Part shown: piece by piece, positions 62,720 through 64,000 of the stretch | Position numbering within the stretch: position 1 is the first letter of the stretch | Layout of the letters: each line of letters starts with the position of its first letter | DNA from: RZZS01 sp964491785 | Lineage (GTDB): Bacteria > Pseudomonadota > Alphaproteobacteria > Micavibrionales > Micavibrionaceae | NCBI GenBank assembly: GCA_964491785.1 | Contig: CAZBGS010000007.1 | Location: 69,086 to 133,085 of the forward strand | Length of the DNA stretch: 64,000 nt | Direction of reading: 5' to 3' | Translations under genes and position numbers: made by a program | The notes under the pieces: generated by a model | Told to the model about the DNA's origin: nothing | Database searches by the model: none | What the model saw: only the letters and a program-made list of their open reading frames with translations

Positions 62720-63481
62720 CTAGCGTCCCTCGACTTTCAGAAAAGAAGTAGTTTTCTTAATTGTTCTTAGTATAACAAAGATGACGGCTGCAAGCATAAA
62801 TCCTGCAATCCAGGGCCAGTCCTCTCGAGCCCACTGAACAACCTGCTCCCCTTCAAAAACAACATCAACTAGAAATTCCGTAATAAAAAAAGCGGTGGCG
62901 ACAGCCATAATGCCGTTATACTCCCTTTTTAAGACCGTCTTGATGCAGAAAGGCAGCTCAGGCTGGCGCCATAGTCCGAGGCGAGGAATAAAGACGGGAG
63001 TCTCTGAGGCCCAATCGCTATACACGGCTCCAAATTTTTCTGTAAGAAATTTCTCTTCGGCTGCAATAATCCGCTCGATGTAAAGCCAGTAAGCAAGGCA
63101 TCCAATAAGGACGAACCACCATACCTTCAAGGAAACCAGCAGGCCAAGAATAGTAAAAAAATTTCCAAGATATAAAGGATTTCTTACTATTGAATACATG
63201 CCATCAGTATTAAGAATATCGGCTCTTTGTACTTTAGTGTTTCTTCCGGAGGTTCTGCCCGGAACAAAACCTACTGTAATCCATCGTATCGCCAGACCGG
63301 AAATGGCGATGGCAAGCCCGATTACCACCCAGCATTCTTCAGCTAAATCGCCATACTTATTTTCGAACATAGCGCTATCAGCAAAAGCCATGGCGCCCGG
63401 AAACAGCAGTAGCAATGGAATAAAACTTCGCCAGCGGAATAAAAAATTGCCTTGCTTTGCAAGAACATCGTTTAGAATCAT
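62720..63481 (-). CDS. Membrane methyltransferase-like protein (isoprenylcysteine methyltransferase family)
   Basis: The 253 residues have several hydrophobic helices. The motif MYSIVRNPLYLGNFFTILG, followed by AAEEKFLTEKFGAVYSDW, is the SAM-binding signature of the ICMT/phospholipid methyltransferase superfamily. Bacterial members act on lipids or other hydrophobic substrates; the substrate here is unknown. An extra C-terminal hydrophobic part (about 190-240) extends the usual fold. It is convergent with upp. Confidence 0.8.
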   Translation of the reverse strand: MILNDVLAKQGNFLFRWRSFIPLLLLFPGAMAFADSAMFENKYGDLAEECWVVIGLAIAISGLAIRWITVGFVPGRTSGRNTKVQRADILNTDGMYSIVRNPLYLGNFFTILGLLVSLKVWWFVLIGCLAYWLYIERIIAAEEKFLTEKFGAVYSDWASETPVFIPRLGLWRQPELPFCIKTVLKREYNGIMAVATAFFITEFLVDVVFEGEQVVQWAREDWPWIAGFMLAAVIFVILRTIKKTTSFLKVEGR

Positions 63482-63618
63482 TTAGGGCCTCAAATACCAA
63501 TTCGGATTACGACTAGCCTGGGCAGACTACATTAATTTAATTTAAATATAACAGTTTATTATTGACTGTAAAGCTTGCGGCGCGAAGAGGCTTTGCGAAA
63601 GCATCGGGGAAGGCGGTA

Positions 63619-63656
63619 AAAAGGCCGCCAAAGCGGCGGCCTTTTCGTTTTTATTG
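63619..63656 (-). terminator. Strong hairpin terminator downstream of tuf
   Basis: AAAAGGCCGCC (63619-63629) pairs perfectly over 11 bases with GGCGGCCTTTT (63635-63645), loop AAAGC. A/T runs flank both sides, so it can stop transcription in either direction; on the minus strand it would end the tuf transcript. Confidence 0.8.
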
Positions 63657-63685
63657 AAATTGTCGCACAGTAACCAGTTGCGGAC

Positions 63686-63877
63686 TTATCCGCTGGATAG
63701 AGAGAGGCTTTTTTCTCTAGTTATTTCTCCAAGCAAATAAGCTCCGTAAGGATCAGAAACAGACGGCAAGTACGGAGCTTCTTTGTGGAAGAAAGTACCG
63801 TCATCCCGCTGTATGACTATGTCGCCGAGATGAGCGTCAGGTTTACCCTCCTGGCTTATCACTACTTCTTTCCACAA
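63686..63877 (-). CDS. Weak candidate small gene after tuf, 63 aa
   Basis: An open frame of 63 codons starts from TTG at 63877, directly after a TGA in frame, 23 bases beyond the tuf stop. The peptide (GDIVIQRDDGTFFH, PYGAYLLGEIT) is protein-like but matches nothing I know. A Shine-Dalgarno-like AGGAGGG lies inside the frame rather than before it. It may be a fragment of a decayed gene. Confidence 0.25.
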   Translation of the reverse strand: MWKEVVISQEGKPDAHLGDIVIQRDDGTFFHKEAPYLPSVSDPYGAYLLGEITREKSLSLSSG

Positions 63878-63899
63878 TCACTCAGCACCATATCGCCTC

Positions 63900-64000
63900 T
63901 TACTTCAAAATTTTGCTGACCACGCCGGCGCCCACTGTCCGGCCGCCTTCGCGGATAGCGAAGCGCAGGCCTTCGTCCATGGCGATCGGGTTGATCAGCT
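63900..64000 (-). CDS. tuf: Elongation factor Tu, C-terminal end (cut by window edge)
   Basis: The last 33 codons encode NPIAMDEGLRFAIREGGRTVGAGVV with KILK at the end, the highly conserved C-terminal barrel of EF-Tu, which brings aminoacyl-tRNA to the ribosome. The stop TAA is at 63902-63900. The rest of the gene lies beyond the window. Confidence 0.96.
   Translation of the reverse strand, partial: LINPIAMDEGLRFAIREGGRTVGAGVVSKILK

Larger units (their letters stand above)
63482..63899. other. Intergenic region before tuf
   Basis: It holds an AT-rich stretch just upstream of the minus-strand membrane gene (63525-63570), a strong palindromic terminator (63619-63645) and a weak 63-codon open frame on the minus strand. 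Nothing else is seen. Confidence 0.5.

Noticed and set aside
63739..63780. AAGCTCCGTA/TACGGAGCTT inverted repeat as the tuf terminator
   Set aside because: The 22-base loop and lack of a T-run make it weak; the 11-bp stem at 63619-63645 is far better.

Overview
The window looks like an alphaproteobacterial chromosome of moderate GC content. This is inferred from gene order and families: an rph-rdgB-mscS-hemW run with 4-base overlaps, a def-fmt-truA run, a VPxPA-type C-terminal sorting signal, and an alphaproteobacterial-type tRNA-Trp. The genus cannot be settled from the sequence alone. The left edge cuts an HtrA/DegP protease gene and the right edge cuts tuf.

Layout: 1-8 kb holds htrA (partial), miaA, asnB, a Dps protein and two unknown genes, then the rph operon on the minus strand. 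9.8-19.6 kb holds a methyltransferase, xseA, purD, truA-fmt-def, rmuC and four unknown or loosely assigned genes. 19.6-24.6 kb has a long TPR lipoprotein divergent from a secreted VPxPA-CTERM protein (an exosortase-type pair), a hypoxanthine-DNA glycosylase and an N-formylglutamate amidohydrolase-like gene. 24.6-31.4 kb is biosynthetic: a possible Arg-rich leader peptide, argG-GNAT-argH, serA and a phosphomannomutase. 33.4-41.6 kb has rpmI-rplT, hypB, a DUF2795 protein, a three-domain Aas acyltransferase with a divergent TetR regulator and two matching palindromic operators, a HAD hydrolase and an aminotransferase.

Two mobile regions stand out. (1) 31411-33320 is a 1.9-kb transposon-like element with ~93-bp terminal inverted repeats. 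It sits inside a bidirectional terminator hairpin, which is present as a 17-bp direct repeat on both sides. It carries an AT-rich SIR2-like gene and a decayed solo cas1 (in-frame stop, frameshift, truncation). The combination of Cas1, terminal inverted repeats and a target duplication recalls casposons, though no polymerase gene is present. (2) 41.69-53.73 kb is a 12.0-kb integrative element that splits the host tRNA-Trp gene exactly in the anticodon loop. The 5' half lies at one end and the 3' half at the other, sharing a 10-bp core. The element carries its own intact, identical tRNA-Trp, so it may rescue the gene it destroys. Its other contents are a tyrosine integrase, paired GTTACCCC repeats, an alpha-2-macroglobulin plus PBP1C pair, an HsdR C-terminal remnant and an AbiTii-domain protein.

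The right side (54.6-62.0 kb) is an uptake-type [NiFe]-hydrogenase operon: cytochrome b, small subunit, large subunit, protease, HupH-like, chemoreceptor, hypC, hypA. An upp gene, a methyltransferase-like membrane protein and tuf follow. hypB lies 20 kb away near rplT; hypD, hypE and hypF are not in the window.
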